This document shows, in pieces, positions 54,954 through 63,521 of a stretch of 64,000 nt of DNA. Origin of the DNA: a bacterium (lineage in GTDB: Bacteria > Electryoneota > RPQS01); contig JADKHW010000001.1 of the NCBI GenBank assembly GCA_016721565.1, positions 434,001 through 498,000 of the forward strand, in the 5' to 3' direction. The translations under genes were made by a program, and so were the position numbers. Below the pieces are notes generated by a model. It did no database searches. It was not told where the DNA came from and saw nothing but the letters and a program-made list of their open reading frames with translations. How positions within the stretch are numbered: position 1 is the first letter of the stretch; every line of letters begins with the position of its first letter.

Positions 54954-56064
54954 ACCAAGCTTGCGTTCGATTTGGACGCTTATAACAATGGCAGCAATAA
55001 CGTATGGCCTGTATTACTGGGCAGAGTATAGCCGTGTTGAAGCCAAACGAGAAAATTACGACATAAAATTAGTCGCCGCCAACAAGATGAACAGCGCTCT
55101 GCGCGCTCTTGCCGATCGGCAAGAGGCAGGCGGTGATGTGTTGGAATCCTATGGCGATCCTCGTCTGGATGCTATAATAGGACAGCAGTTCTCGACAATC
55201 ACTTCTGACCTTGGCAGTTTTGAAGAGAAGTTAAACGGCGCAAATCCAAATCTTGCAGGCGCTGTCGTTGACCTATTCATCGAAGCGGGATTGAAGCAAG
55301 GGGATCGTGTTGCAATTGCACTGTCAGGTTCTACGCCTGGAGCGAATATCGCAGTTCTAAGTGCATGTGATGCGTTGGGCATCGAGGCCTTTACAATTTC
55401 GTCTTTGACGTCAACCTGGTGGGGCGCAACGGATCCGCGCAACACTTGGGTTGATATGCAAAAGTTCTTGATTGACAGAAATCTCTTGATGGGCAATATT
55501 GTCGCAGTCTCTCGAGGTGGCATTGATGACAATGCTCTTGGCATGTCGAGCGTCGGCCGGACAGAGTTAGCTGCGGCGGCGACACGCACTGAAACCAAGC
55601 TACTGGAGTCTTCGTCCGCGCGTCAGGCATCATTGTTGTGGTGGACAACATTTAAGTCCGCTTCCAGTGGCAGGCCTTACGCCGCCTATATTAATGTCGG
55701 AGACGCGGTTGCAAGTTTGGGCCACAAAGAAAATGCCGAATTGCTCGGTAATGGCCTACATCGCCGCTTACCTGCTCGCAATTGGCCTGGGCGTGGCGCT
55801 ATGCATATGGCATCTCAAGAAGGTGTGCCTGTCATAAACTTGTTCAATGCTGCGAGATTCGCTCAAGAATACGGGCTTGGCGGCCCCAAAATCCCGCTTT
55901 CTGAACCCGGTAACGGCGATGTTTTCACAACAACTCGCTATGACCTTCGCGTAGCGGCGACGGCTCTCGCAATATCGCTTGCCGCGCTTTTCGTGCTTGT
56001 TTGGTTTGACGCCAAGTATTTCCGCTTAGCGGATGCTGGTGTCGATCCGGAAACTCTCTTGTAA
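54943..56064 (+). CDS. pgsW: Poly-gamma-glutamate system protein PgsW
   Basis: 373 residues from ATG 54943 (11-base overlap with pgsC). N-terminal helix (about 9-25), extracytoplasmic domain with VDLFIEAGLKQGDRVAIALSGS, IEAFTISSLTSTWWGA and NIVAVSRGGIDDNALG, and a C-terminal helix (about 336-358). This is the 'poly-gamma-glutamate system protein' family found beside pgsBC in diderm bacteria. Exact role is unknown; amidase- or capsule-handling functions are guesses. No pgsA/capA or hydrolase gene follows. Confidence 0.88.
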   Translation: MAFRPSLRSIWTLITMAAITYGLYYWAEYSRVEAKRENYDIKLVAANKMNSALRALADRQEAGGDVLESYGDPRLDAIIGQQFSTITSDLGSFEEKLNGANPNLAGAVVDLFIEAGLKQGDRVAIALSGSTPGANIAVLSACDALGIEAFTISSLTSTWWGATDPRNTWVDMQKFLIDRNLLMGNIVAVSRGGIDDNALGMSSVGRTELAAAATRTETKLLESSSARQASLLWWTTFKSASSGRPYAAYINVGDAVASLGHKENAELLGNGLHRRLPARNWPGRGAMHMASQEGVPVINLFNAARFAQEYGLGGPKIPLSEPGNGDVFTTTRYDLRVAATALAISLAALFVLVWFDAKYFRLADAGVDPETLL

Positions 56065-56088
56065 CTTCATTCTTGATCGCCTATACCC

Positions 56089-57003
56089 ATGCGCAACACT
56101 ATAATTCTTCTCGTATTGATTGTCGGTTCACTTGCGCCTTGCTCTTTTGCTGAGGACGGCTTCGTGTTTCTTAAGCCGACGACGTTTGATCAAAGCTCGA
56201 AGCTCACCATCGCCGGTAAGTCACGCACCTACTACGTGCTTAACAAAGACAGCCGCTTGAATGTCACGGTGGATGGTCCATCACAATTGAAGATCATGTC
56301 CCGTCTCGATTTGGCTTCGGCTACCGCTCAACCTGACTACGATATTGAAGTGCAGATAGAAGGCACAAAAAAGGTGAGAGAGATTCATCACACTAGCAAG
56401 CTTTCCGAGAAAGCAGAATCCGCCCCCGGAACATCATCGTTCATTGGGGTGCTGCGCTCAAAGGTGATCGACATTCCGTCAGGCAAGCACAACGTGATTG
56501 TTCGCGTTCCCGAAGGGTCCACAAACAAAATCTATGTGAGACTTTCTCAGAAAACCAATGAATTTACCGGCGGCACGGCAGTGATTGCTATGACTCCGTT
56601 TGAATTTACGAACGAAGTCGAACTGGTGTCCGAAGAAGTCGCCTACCCCTACTACCGGATCGGAGCAACGGATAGAGCTGCTTTGCGACTTGTCGGACCA
56701 GCGACGCTAAAAGTACTCAGCCGAATTGAGTTCAGTCCAGAAATGAAGGGCAGTCAGAAGTGGAAAATTCAAGTCATTGAAGATGGCAAACTGAAGAAAA
56801 ACTACAATCTGTCGGCTGGATCAAGTGATGTAATTCAGTACAAGAATCCCTCTCCGCTACTTCCGAGCCGCGCCGAAACGTTTTTTGTTGAAATCCCAGA
56901 AGGCGAACACGTTTACGAATTCCGTATGGCTGATGATCCGCGCACGTCCTTATTGCGTTTCCTTTTGCCGAAAACGGAGCTTGCAGGAGACAATAAGCAG
57001 TGA
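56089..57003 (+). CDS. Periplasmic protein with a duplicated domain, pgs-linked
   Basis: 304 residues with a signal peptide (IILLVLIVGSLAPCSFA). Two similar halves are visible: SRTYYVLNKDSRLNVTVDGP-LKIMSRLDL ... DIEVQIEGTKKVREIH ... KVIDIPSGKHNVIVRVPEG (about 42-155) and YPYYRIGATDRAALRLVGPATLKVLSRIEF ... WKIQVIEDGKLKKNYN ... TFFVEIPEGEHVYEFRM (about 186-290). Both read as beta-sandwich-like. I recognise no named family. Position between pgsW and a barrel gene, and ending in the GTGA of the latter, suggest work on the polymer in the periplasm. Confidence 0.75.
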   Translation: MRNTIILLVLIVGSLAPCSFAEDGFVFLKPTTFDQSSKLTIAGKSRTYYVLNKDSRLNVTVDGPSQLKIMSRLDLASATAQPDYDIEVQIEGTKKVREIHHTSKLSEKAESAPGTSSFIGVLRSKVIDIPSGKHNVIVRVPEGSTNKIYVRLSQKTNEFTGGTAVIAMTPFEFTNEVELVSEEVAYPYYRIGATDRAALRLVGPATLKVLSRIEFSPEMKGSQKWKIQVIEDGKLKKNYNLSAGSSDVIQYKNPSPLLPSRAETFFVEIPEGEHVYEFRMADDPRTSLLRFLLPKTELAGDNKQ

Positions 57004-58106
57004 GAAAGCTGCTGCTCTTCTCGCTTGTCTATGCGATGCTCTTGTGTGCGCAACAAGCAGACGCACGTAAGAAGACGCACCTGCCGGCACTTGATTGGGG
57101 CATGCGTGTAGGAGTTTCCGCCATTTACAATGATAATGTTCTGCGGCTGTCCGGTCCGGATCAAAATGCATTCCGCAGCTACGACCCGGCATTTCATACC
57201 CCGCTTGAAACTGTCGACGATGGCGAGACCGAGTTATCGTTGGCTCCGTCAATTCAGTGGCGCGCACCGGCAAACTTGATGGTCAATGGTTCTTACCGGT
57301 TCAAAGCCGTTCAGCGCACAAAGAATGACTTCACGGACTATCAGACTCACAGCCTCGCCGCAACCATTCGTCCCCGTGAGCGCGGCTATTGGTGGTCAGC
57401 CAGAGCTTCAGCCTTCACGATTCCGTCATTCTATTTGCGCGTCTATCGTGATCGTGATTACAGTACTTATGACGACGCTCGTTTTGAAAGTTGGGAATAC
57501 AACGGCGAGTTCGCATTGCGTCCGATTGAAGCACTGTGGCTTGCCGCTCAGGCGGGGTTCGGTTCGAACTATTATGGCAAAAAGTTCACTGAATTTGACA
57601 GTGAGTTCACTGAATTCGGTCTCGAAGCTCGCTGTGCTACGCCATGGAAGCCGACATTAGTTGCACGATACACTCGCCGCACTTCTGAGAATATCGGCAA
57701 GGATCAAGCCTTCCAAAGCGTACCATCATATGACTCTGGAAATGTATTCGAAGACAACGAGTACGGCGATGGCGACAATAATGAAGACGAGTTCAGACTC
57801 GCGATTCGCTCTCCTTTGCGTGTGACCAAGAATTTTGTGCTGGAAGCTTCCTTAAGTTCGCGCTTGCGCCGCAGAGTGTACACCACTAATCGCAGTCTCG
57901 AAGCGGATCCGTTCCATAGAGGCCGCCTTGACAACCGCTGGGACATCTCACCGTTGCTTTCGTGGAGCATCACTTCATCACTCGATCTCGACGCGCAGTT
58001 CACCTATGAGCAGCGCACTTCTGAATCAGATGCCGAAGGAGTAGCCCGCGTCAAAGATTTTATCAGACACGAGTACAGCCTCGGACTTACCTACAAAATC
58101 AATTAG
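57000..58106 (+). CDS. Outer-membrane beta-barrel protein, pgs-linked
   Basis: 368 residues: signal peptide (LLLFSLVYAMLLCAQQADA), then alternating amphipathic strands from WGMRVGVSAIYNDNVLRL to EYSLGLTYKIN, with long acidic loops (YDSGNVFEDNEYGDGDNNEDEF). Resembles outer-membrane beta-barrel families seen beside polysaccharide export genes, but no exact family is recognised. GTG start overlapping the previous stop shows coupling. It is the last gene before a strong terminator. Candidate outer-membrane exit for poly-gamma-glutamate. Confidence 0.75.
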   Translation: MRKLLLFSLVYAMLLCAQQADARKKTHLPALDWGMRVGVSAIYNDNVLRLSGPDQNAFRSYDPAFHTPLETVDDGETELSLAPSIQWRAPANLMVNGSYRFKAVQRTKNDFTDYQTHSLAATIRPRERGYWWSARASAFTIPSFYLRVYRDRDYSTYDDARFESWEYNGEFALRPIEALWLAAQAGFGSNYYGKKFTEFDSEFTEFGLEARCATPWKPTLVARYTRRTSENIGKDQAFQSVPSYDSGNVFEDNEYGDGDNNEDEFRLAIRSPLRVTKNFVLEASLSSRLRRRVYTTNRSLEADPFHRGRLDNRWDISPLLSWSITSSLDLDAQFTYEQRTSESDAEGVARVKDFIRHEYSLGLTYKIN

Positions 58107-58127
58107 AATCCGTTGATTACAAAATGA

Positions 58128-58157
58128 AAAGGGCCTCCATAAATTTGGAGGCCCTTT
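58128..58157. terminator. Bidirectional terminator between convergent operons
   Basis: AAAGGGCCTCC (58128-58138) pairs with GGAGGCCCTTT (58147-58157), 8-base loop, with T-rich flanks on both strands (TTTCTG on plus; TTTTCATTTTG on minus). Ends the pgs operon and the minus-strand glycan operon. Confidence 0.9.
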
Positions 58158-58180
58158 CTGTGTTATCAATTTAACTTACT

Positions 58181-59293
58181 TCACGCGAGTCTTCGATCTT
58201 TCCAAGTAATTGCCGGTCGGCGAAACAACGAGACCAGCAATCCCCATCCATATCCGCATGCGTACGCCGGATAGGCAAGTACATACCCAAAGAGTCCGAA
58301 TTTCTTTAACCGCGTCAAACACGCAGTAATCACCATCCAGTCGCCGAGTAAGATTGCACCTGCTACTGCAAGCCCGAATGGCATCCCAAGCAGAAACGTC
58401 AATGGCCAAAGCAAATGCGTAAGCATACCGAAGCCAAACAGCATTTTTCCTGTCATGCTGACAGCGTCAAACCCCTCCATCCAGCGATAGCGTTGTTTGA
58501 CTATCGCTTCTGTTCCACCGACGGGTAGCGTCCTTACACATGCGCCAGATGTAACGGCAAATGCAATTCCCCAATTTGAAGAATCAGCGACAGCTCGAAA
58601 CAATGCAATATCATCTATGCGGTTGTGCGCAATCGATCGAAAGGTACCAATGTCCGCATAGCACTGTCGCCGTACGGCATAGTTGTTGCCAATCAGTGCA
58701 AGTGGACTCCCTAATCTGCACATTCCCGCACAAACACCCAGTAACAGCGACCAATCAACGGCTTCAAAGCGGGTAACACGCTCAGACGAACTCTCATAGT
58801 CGGGAAGTGTAATTCCACACACCAACCCGATGCCCGCTTCAAAATGTCTGACAATATCACAAGCCCAATTCTCATGCAACTCGCAATCACCATCGGTCAT
58901 CAACACAAACTCGCCATTCGCAACATCGATACCCTGAGCAAGTGGCAATGTCTTGGTCGGTGGCAGCACTTCATCAGGTCCGTGCACGGCATCAATGACT
59001 CGAACTTCAAATGGTAGCTGATTCCCAAGTTCCAGCGCAAGCTTCTTCGTGTTGTCAGTGGAATCATCGTTGACGATGATTAACTCCACTTTTGCAGGCT
59101 CATAGCTTAACCGCGCTAACGACCTGAACAGGCGCGGTAAGTTCTCCGCTTCGTTCCGCGCAGGAACTACGATCGAGATAAACGGTAACTGATCGTGCTG
59201 GCGCGGACTTCGTTTGAGCAGGGCGGAGGCAATCGCTGCCCCAGCCGTCAAATGAAAAGCTCCGACACCTGAAGCGATAAGCGAAATCACCAT
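58181..59293 (-). CDS. GT2 membrane glycosyltransferase (1)
   Basis: 370 residues. N-terminal helix (about 2-24), GT2 domain with ISIVVPARNEAENLPRL, IIVNDDSTD, MTDGDCELH (DxD) and QRYRWMEG (QxxRW acceptor/catalytic motif), then three C-terminal helices. Processive or lipid-linked GT2 style similar to the other two GT2 genes here. Start ATG overlaps the deacetylase stop by 7 bases. Last gene of the minus operon. Sugar and acceptor unknown. Confidence 0.85.
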   Translation of the reverse strand: MVISLIASGVGAFHLTAGAAIASALLKRSPRQHDQLPFISIVVPARNEAENLPRLFRSLARLSYEPAKVELIIVNDDSTDNTKKLALELGNQLPFEVRVIDAVHGPDEVLPPTKTLPLAQGIDVANGEFVLMTDGDCELHENWACDIVRHFEAGIGLVCGITLPDYESSSERVTRFEAVDWSLLLGVCAGMCRLGSPLALIGNNYAVRRQCYADIGTFRSIAHNRIDDIALFRAVADSSNWGIAFAVTSGACVRTLPVGGTEAIVKQRYRWMEGFDAVSMTGKMLFGFGMLTHLLWPLTFLLGMPFGLAVAGAILLGDWMVITACLTRLKKFGLFGYVLAYPAYACGYGWGLLVSLFRRPAITWKDRRLA

Positions 59294-59937
59294 ACCGTAG
59301 TGGCGCTTTCGGATTTCGCTTTCAGTGTAATCAGTTTGAGATTTCGCTTTTGAATTTCATAGTTCAGATATGGCAACTGCTGAACAACATTTCCCGAAGT
59401 CTCGTGCCCGTCGTGCAGCAGCAAAATCATGCGGTCATGAACAACCGACACCATTCGTTGGCGCAGCGCATCTGGCTCTTGCAACTTCCAATCGGCCACA
59501 TGTGTCGACCACAAAACCGGCACAACACCAAGCGAGGTAACACGCTTGTGCAGTTTCCAATCAATTGCACCAAACGGCGGACGAAACATCGGCTCCATGC
59601 GCAACCCGCAATCTTGCAACATGTACATGGTCTGGCGTATGCTCCCTTGAACAAATGATGCATCGCGAAACCAATGTCGTTCATGCGAATAACCATGACA
59701 CGCCAATGTATGCCCCGCAGCAGCAACTTCTTTGAGCAGTTCTTTATTCCCGCGACACTTTTGACCGATCACAAACATTGTTGCTTTGATCTCGAGCTGA
59801 TCAAGAACCTTTAGGAGTTTCGGAGTCGTCGCGGGATCAGGGCCATCATCAAACGTCACTGCGACTTCGCCGGGATTCGGGCAATGGGTTTGCCAGCCAC
59901 GAGCCAACAAAGGTGCAATTTGAGACAAGGGCATCAT
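59287..59937 (-). CDS. Polysaccharide deacetylase (NodB homology)
   Basis: 216 residues from ATG 59937 (MMPLSQ), two bases after the stop of the upstream GT2 gene; a longer frame lies inside that gene. CE4 motifs: VAVTFDDGPDPATT (motif 1), HGYSHERH (metal histidines), MFRPPFGAIDW (motif 3) and ILLLHDGH (motif 5). Removes N-acetyl groups from an amino sugar, so an acetylated hexosamine in the glycan made by this operon is inferred. No signal peptide or anchor is seen, suggesting a cytoplasmic or precursor-level step. Confidence 0.92.
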   Translation of the reverse strand: MMPLSQIAPLLARGWQTHCPNPGEVAVTFDDGPDPATTPKLLKVLDQLEIKATMFVIGQKCRGNKELLKEVAAAGHTLACHGYSHERHWFRDASFVQGSIRQTMYMLQDCGLRMEPMFRPPFGAIDWKLHKRVTSLGVVPVLWSTHVADWKLQEPDALRQRMVSVVHDRMILLLHDGHETSGNVVQQLPYLNYEIQKRNLKLITLKAKSESATTVW

Positions 59938-59939
59938 GG

Positions 59940-61190
59940 CTAGACAAATACTTTCTGTTTCTTTGACTTGACAGTTCGTGCACGAAGGCGCAGCCATCTG
60001 CCGGCAAAATTCTTAGGCAATTTAGCGGTACGATACCAATCGCCTTTCCAATGATAAGGTAATAGTAGTCCCGCAAATCCGAAATAGGGAGTGAACACAA
60101 CGTGCAATATCTCGTAGGCGGGAAAATACGGGAGTAATCTTCGTTGGCCGAAGACACGTGCGCCCGTAATGACAAGCGCCGTATCTACCGCAATCTTTCC
60201 GCCCCAAGTCATGAGCGTCGGTGCAACAAGCTGTGGGACAAACAACGCCGCAATCGGGAGCGCAATTAGCGCACAATAATATGAGTAGATTGCAAACAAG
60301 AAACCAAGCATGCTACCTCGATACGTCAATCCCTTTGAAGCCCACCGCAATCGCTGGTGCATGAGTTCCCCAATAGAACCAACCGGCAAAGACTTCACAA
60401 TACTGTTTGAGGTAGTAGCAAAGGCCATCTTCCATTTCGTGTTCGCCGCAACTCGCTGCGCAAACAGCACGTCGTCGCCTGAAACAACTTCAGCCGACTT
60501 ACCATAGCCGGAAATTTCATCATAGACATTCCGGCGGAAACACAAGTTACTTCCGTTACAACTTGCGGCATGTCCCCAACCCAGCGAACCGGCCGCAAGA
60601 AAGTTTTGCACGAAGAAATCTAACCACTGCACCTTCTGCCATAGCGGAACAGATTCAAAATCCGGCAAATCAAAGATCGTCAATCCTGCGACAACGCCCA
60701 CATCCTCGGCCATGTGGCGTACCATGCTCTGCAGCCAATCGGGATGATACTGACAATCGGCATCCGTCGTGACGATAATCTCCGTGCCGGATGCGTCAAT
60801 GCCTTTGGCCAAGGCCTGCTTCTTGGGCGATGTACCAAGAGTTTCATCAACTCGAACAACTCGTAAGTTGGAATAGCGCACTGACAACTCCCTTAGCACG
60901 CGTGGGCTGTCGTCATCACTGCGGTCATCGACAACGATCACTTCCCACATACCAGGATAGTCCTGCTTCATCAAGGATCCCAGCGTCCACGGAAGGACGT
61001 CCGCTTCATTTCGCGATGGAACAATTACGCTGACGCTCGGCCACGAAACATGCTCTACAGTTTTGTTTCGCCGCAGTCTTGTCAAACCGAGCGCAAACAG
61101 GATCATCATCACAGCATACACAGCCGTAACGATTGCGACTACACCGACACCGATCATGAGCCAGTTACTTACCACGATTGTTCCAACCAT
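59940..61190 (-). CDS. GT2 membrane glycosyltransferase (2)
   Basis: 416 residues from ATG 61190 (an ATG at 61226 would lengthen the overlap with the next gene). N-terminal helix, GT2 domain with VSVIVPSRNEADVLP, IVVDDRSDDDS, TTDADCQYH and QRLRWASKG (QxxRW), then several C-terminal helices and a basic tail (RLRARTVKSKKQK). Part of the five-gene minus operon. Product sugar unknown. Confidence 0.85.
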   Translation of the reverse strand: MVGTIVVSNWLMIGVGVVAIVTAVYAVMMILFALGLTRLRRNKTVEHVSWPSVSVIVPSRNEADVLPWTLGSLMKQDYPGMWEVIVVDDRSDDDSPRVLRELSVRYSNLRVVRVDETLGTSPKKQALAKGIDASGTEIIVTTDADCQYHPDWLQSMVRHMAEDVGVVAGLTIFDLPDFESVPLWQKVQWLDFFVQNFLAAGSLGWGHAASCNGSNLCFRRNVYDEISGYGKSAEVVSGDDVLFAQRVAANTKWKMAFATTSNSIVKSLPVGSIGELMHQRLRWASKGLTYRGSMLGFLFAIYSYYCALIALPIAALFVPQLVAPTLMTWGGKIAVDTALVITGARVFGQRRLLPYFPAYEILHVVFTPYFGFAGLLLPYHWKGDWYRTAKLPKNFAGRWLRLRARTVKSKKQKVFV

Positions 61191-62184
61191 GATGAACGGT
61201 AAAGACTCGCTTAACGAAACGTACACCGATTAAGGCCGGAATTGCGACATTAAGACTAAATAGCATCAACGATGCTGCAACTGACATCGAGTCAGGCACA
61301 CCCAATCCACGCAAGCACAGCAAGGCAGTCCACTCACCAACACCAAGGCTGCCTAAGGTAAGCGGAATGTTACCTTTCAAAAAGAAATTCAAATGGATTG
61401 CAAGTAATCCGGCGACAACCGGAATCACTATTCCGAGCGCGTTCAAGATTAGCAGAAACTGCACAAGTGACACAATTAACGAAGCACTGGCCAAGCCCAA
61501 ATAGAGCAAGGAAGCGCCAAGCGGAATATGACTAAGCGCGCCGAGCGAATTTGCAATGACTTTCCCCCATGACCTTTGTCCCGCGAATTTCGAAATAGCA
61601 CGCGCAATCTGCCCTGGGAACACTCCAGCCAATAGTACAATTAGTCCGATGATAAACAAAACAGCTGAGACTTCTCTACCCCAATCCGCCCATGTCGCGT
61701 GCCAACCAAGGCTTGGCAGAATGGCCAGAGCAATTAATCCAAATCCGTTTACGGTTATCGCGCTGTAACTTCGTTCAAGAACAGTAAGTGCGGTAGCTTC
61801 ACCCAGCGGAACGTTGCTGAGGAACAGACCGCGTCCATACGAACCAATTCTGCCCGGTGTAATAAATCCTAACGTATGTCCGAGCCAATAGCTTTCGCGG
61901 ATGTCACTGATCAACGGCTGGATTGCAGCGCGTTGAACAATAAACTTCCAGCGCGCATATTGCAGCCACTGATTCGGCAACCACAACGCAACAGCCGCAA
62001 GCACACCCAACACATTCGCAGTACTTAGAACATCGACGACATCGTGCCACCGCACCTGCCACGATAATAGAAGCAACACACCAAGAGTAGACGTTATTTT
62101 CAGCCAACGCGGAACCGACCAACGAGCCTTCTTGTCAAGCGGTTGCGCTGCAGTGTTAGATATCGTATGTGAGTGAATCGTCAT
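61165..62184 (-). CDS. Flippase-like membrane protein (LPG synthase TM region family)
   Basis: 339 residues from ATG 62184, placed just after the upstream stop. About eight helices. The conserved GRIGSYGRGLFL and ERSYSAITVNGF segments and the C-terminal LGVGEWTALLCLRGLGVP match the UPF0104/AglD-like family, members of which flip or handle lipid-linked glycans. No catalytic lysyl-transferase domain is present. Flipping a lipid-linked product of the neighbouring GT2 enzymes is inferred. Confidence 0.82.
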   Translation of the reverse strand: MTIHSHTISNTAAQPLDKKARWSVPRWLKITSTLGVLLLLSWQVRWHDVVDVLSTANVLGVLAAVALWLPNQWLQYARWKFIVQRAAIQPLISDIRESYWLGHTLGFITPGRIGSYGRGLFLSNVPLGEATALTVLERSYSAITVNGFGLIALAILPSLGWHATWADWGREVSAVLFIIGLIVLLAGVFPGQIARAISKFAGQRSWGKVIANSLGALSHIPLGASLLYLGLASASLIVSLVQFLLILNALGIVIPVVAGLLAIHLNFFLKGNIPLTLGSLGVGEWTALLCLRGLGVPDSMSVAASLMLFSLNVAIPALIGVRFVKRVFTVHHGWNNRGK

Positions 62185-62189
62185 TACGT

Positions 62190-63314
62190 CTAGGCAGATA
62201 CAGCATGACGAGAGGTTTTCATCTTCCTTCCACGCCAATCAAAAGACTTGCCGAAAATACTTGCCGCCGCTCGCCAAATCACCCAAAACGGCAAAACAAA
62301 CGAGGCAAGAAAAATTTCAAGAACGGAAATTTCTAATCTGAGTTTGCGCGCAAGTAGCCTACCGGCCGTTGCCTCAAGACAGGTCTTTAGCAGAATTGCA
62401 ACGCTCGGAATAGTTGGAGCATCGAATGCTGGCAAAAGCAGAAGAAGAAATATGCTCAGAAGGTTACTGATTATAGTTGCAGCAAACAGCAACCGCCACT
62501 GAATTGGATAGAGATGTGTAACGCTTTGATGCCGTGCCGCCTGCGACCAACGCGAGCCGCGCAATCCGCCCAAGTCAGTCACGACACTTTCGGGCTTTGC
62601 ACAAAAACAGACTTTGTAACCTGCCTTCGCAACAGCTTGAACAGTTAAATCATCGTCACCTGAAGGCAGATCGCGCCTAACTGGCGCGTCAACCTTTTTG
62701 AGAGCTTCCCGCTTATATAGAATACTGTGTCCACATGCTGAAGCCGGACTCCCCCAGCCGCAAGCCGAGGCCATAAGCGTATTTGCAATCAACCTCTCCC
62801 ATCTGTAGATTCGCTCTGAAAAAGTAGTCGGTTTACATGGCCACGATGCGCCAATGACTGCACCAGTCTCAGAATCTAATTCCGCACTTAGGCTCTGAAG
62901 CCACTCCGCCGTGACAGCACAATCAGCATCCGTGAGTGCAACACGATCACTCGATGTCAGTTCAAATGCGGCACTCAATGCCCGCTTTTTAGGGCTGACC
63001 CGAGCTATGCCATCTACCATGTGCACAACTCGCATATTTGCGCATACGCGTGCGACTTCGATAGCCAATTCGACAGTCTTGTCTGTCGAATAATCGTCCA
63101 TTAAAACGATTTCTTTGGCGGGAGTGCTTTGTTTGGCAATAGAATCCAGGCAATCAACTATTGTGCGTTCTTCGTTGCGTGCCACCACGACTACCGCTGT
63201 GGATGCCTCGGCGTACTCCACCGATTTGCGGCCTGATTCCCCCAGCCACTTAAGAATCCCTGCCACCCAGATTGCAGATGGCAAGGCAACAAGTCCCGTC
63301 AACCAGACGGTCAT
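62190..63314 (-). CDS. GT2 membrane glycosyltransferase (3), first of the operon
   Basis: 374 residues. N-terminal helix (about 3-22), GT2 domain with TAVVVVARNEERTIVDCL, LMDDYSTDKT, LTDADCAVTAEW (DxD) and PSGDDDLTVQAVAKAGY; the RW motif appears as GSRWSQAARHQ. C-terminal helices follow. First gene after the promoter at 63349-63377, with a 28-base leader. Confidence 0.85.
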   Translation of the reverse strand: MTVWLTGLVALPSAIWVAGILKWLGESGRKSVEYAEASTAVVVVARNEERTIVDCLDSIAKQSTPAKEIVLMDDYSTDKTVELAIEVARVCANMRVVHMVDGIARVSPKKRALSAAFELTSSDRVALTDADCAVTAEWLQSLSAELDSETGAVIGASWPCKPTTFSERIYRWERLIANTLMASACGWGSPASACGHSILYKREALKKVDAPVRRDLPSGDDDLTVQAVAKAGYKVCFCAKPESVVTDLGGLRGSRWSQAARHQSVTHLYPIQWRLLFAATIISNLLSIFLLLLLPAFDAPTIPSVAILLKTCLEATAGRLLARKLRLEISVLEIFLASFVLPFWVIWRAAASIFGKSFDWRGRKMKTSRHAVSA

Positions 63315-63348
63315 AGGCTCGGTATCTCAAGGGAAGTCACTAGCCTAA

Positions 63349-63377
63349 AATATAGGAATCTAGCCGCTTAGACGCAA
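63349..63377 (-). promoter_or_regulatory. Promoter of the minus-strand glycan operon
   Basis: Minus strand: TTGCGT (63377-63372), 17 bases, TATATT (63354-63349). Predicted start near 63342, 28 bases before the first GT2 ATG at 63314. The gap 63315-63521 also faces ligA; a weaker plus-strand candidate (TTGTCT, 17, CAGAAT) lies around 63438-63466. Confidence 0.7.
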
Positions 63378-63521
63378 TTACCTGAAATATCAATCAAATC
63401 GTGTTTTTAGGGATTTCAGAGTCGAATTTTTGTCTGAATAGTTGCCATTTTTCAGAATTTTTAGTAGTTTCCTGTGCTCACAGCTGCCCTCAGACCCGCC
63501 TTCGCCCAAAAAATACGCAAA

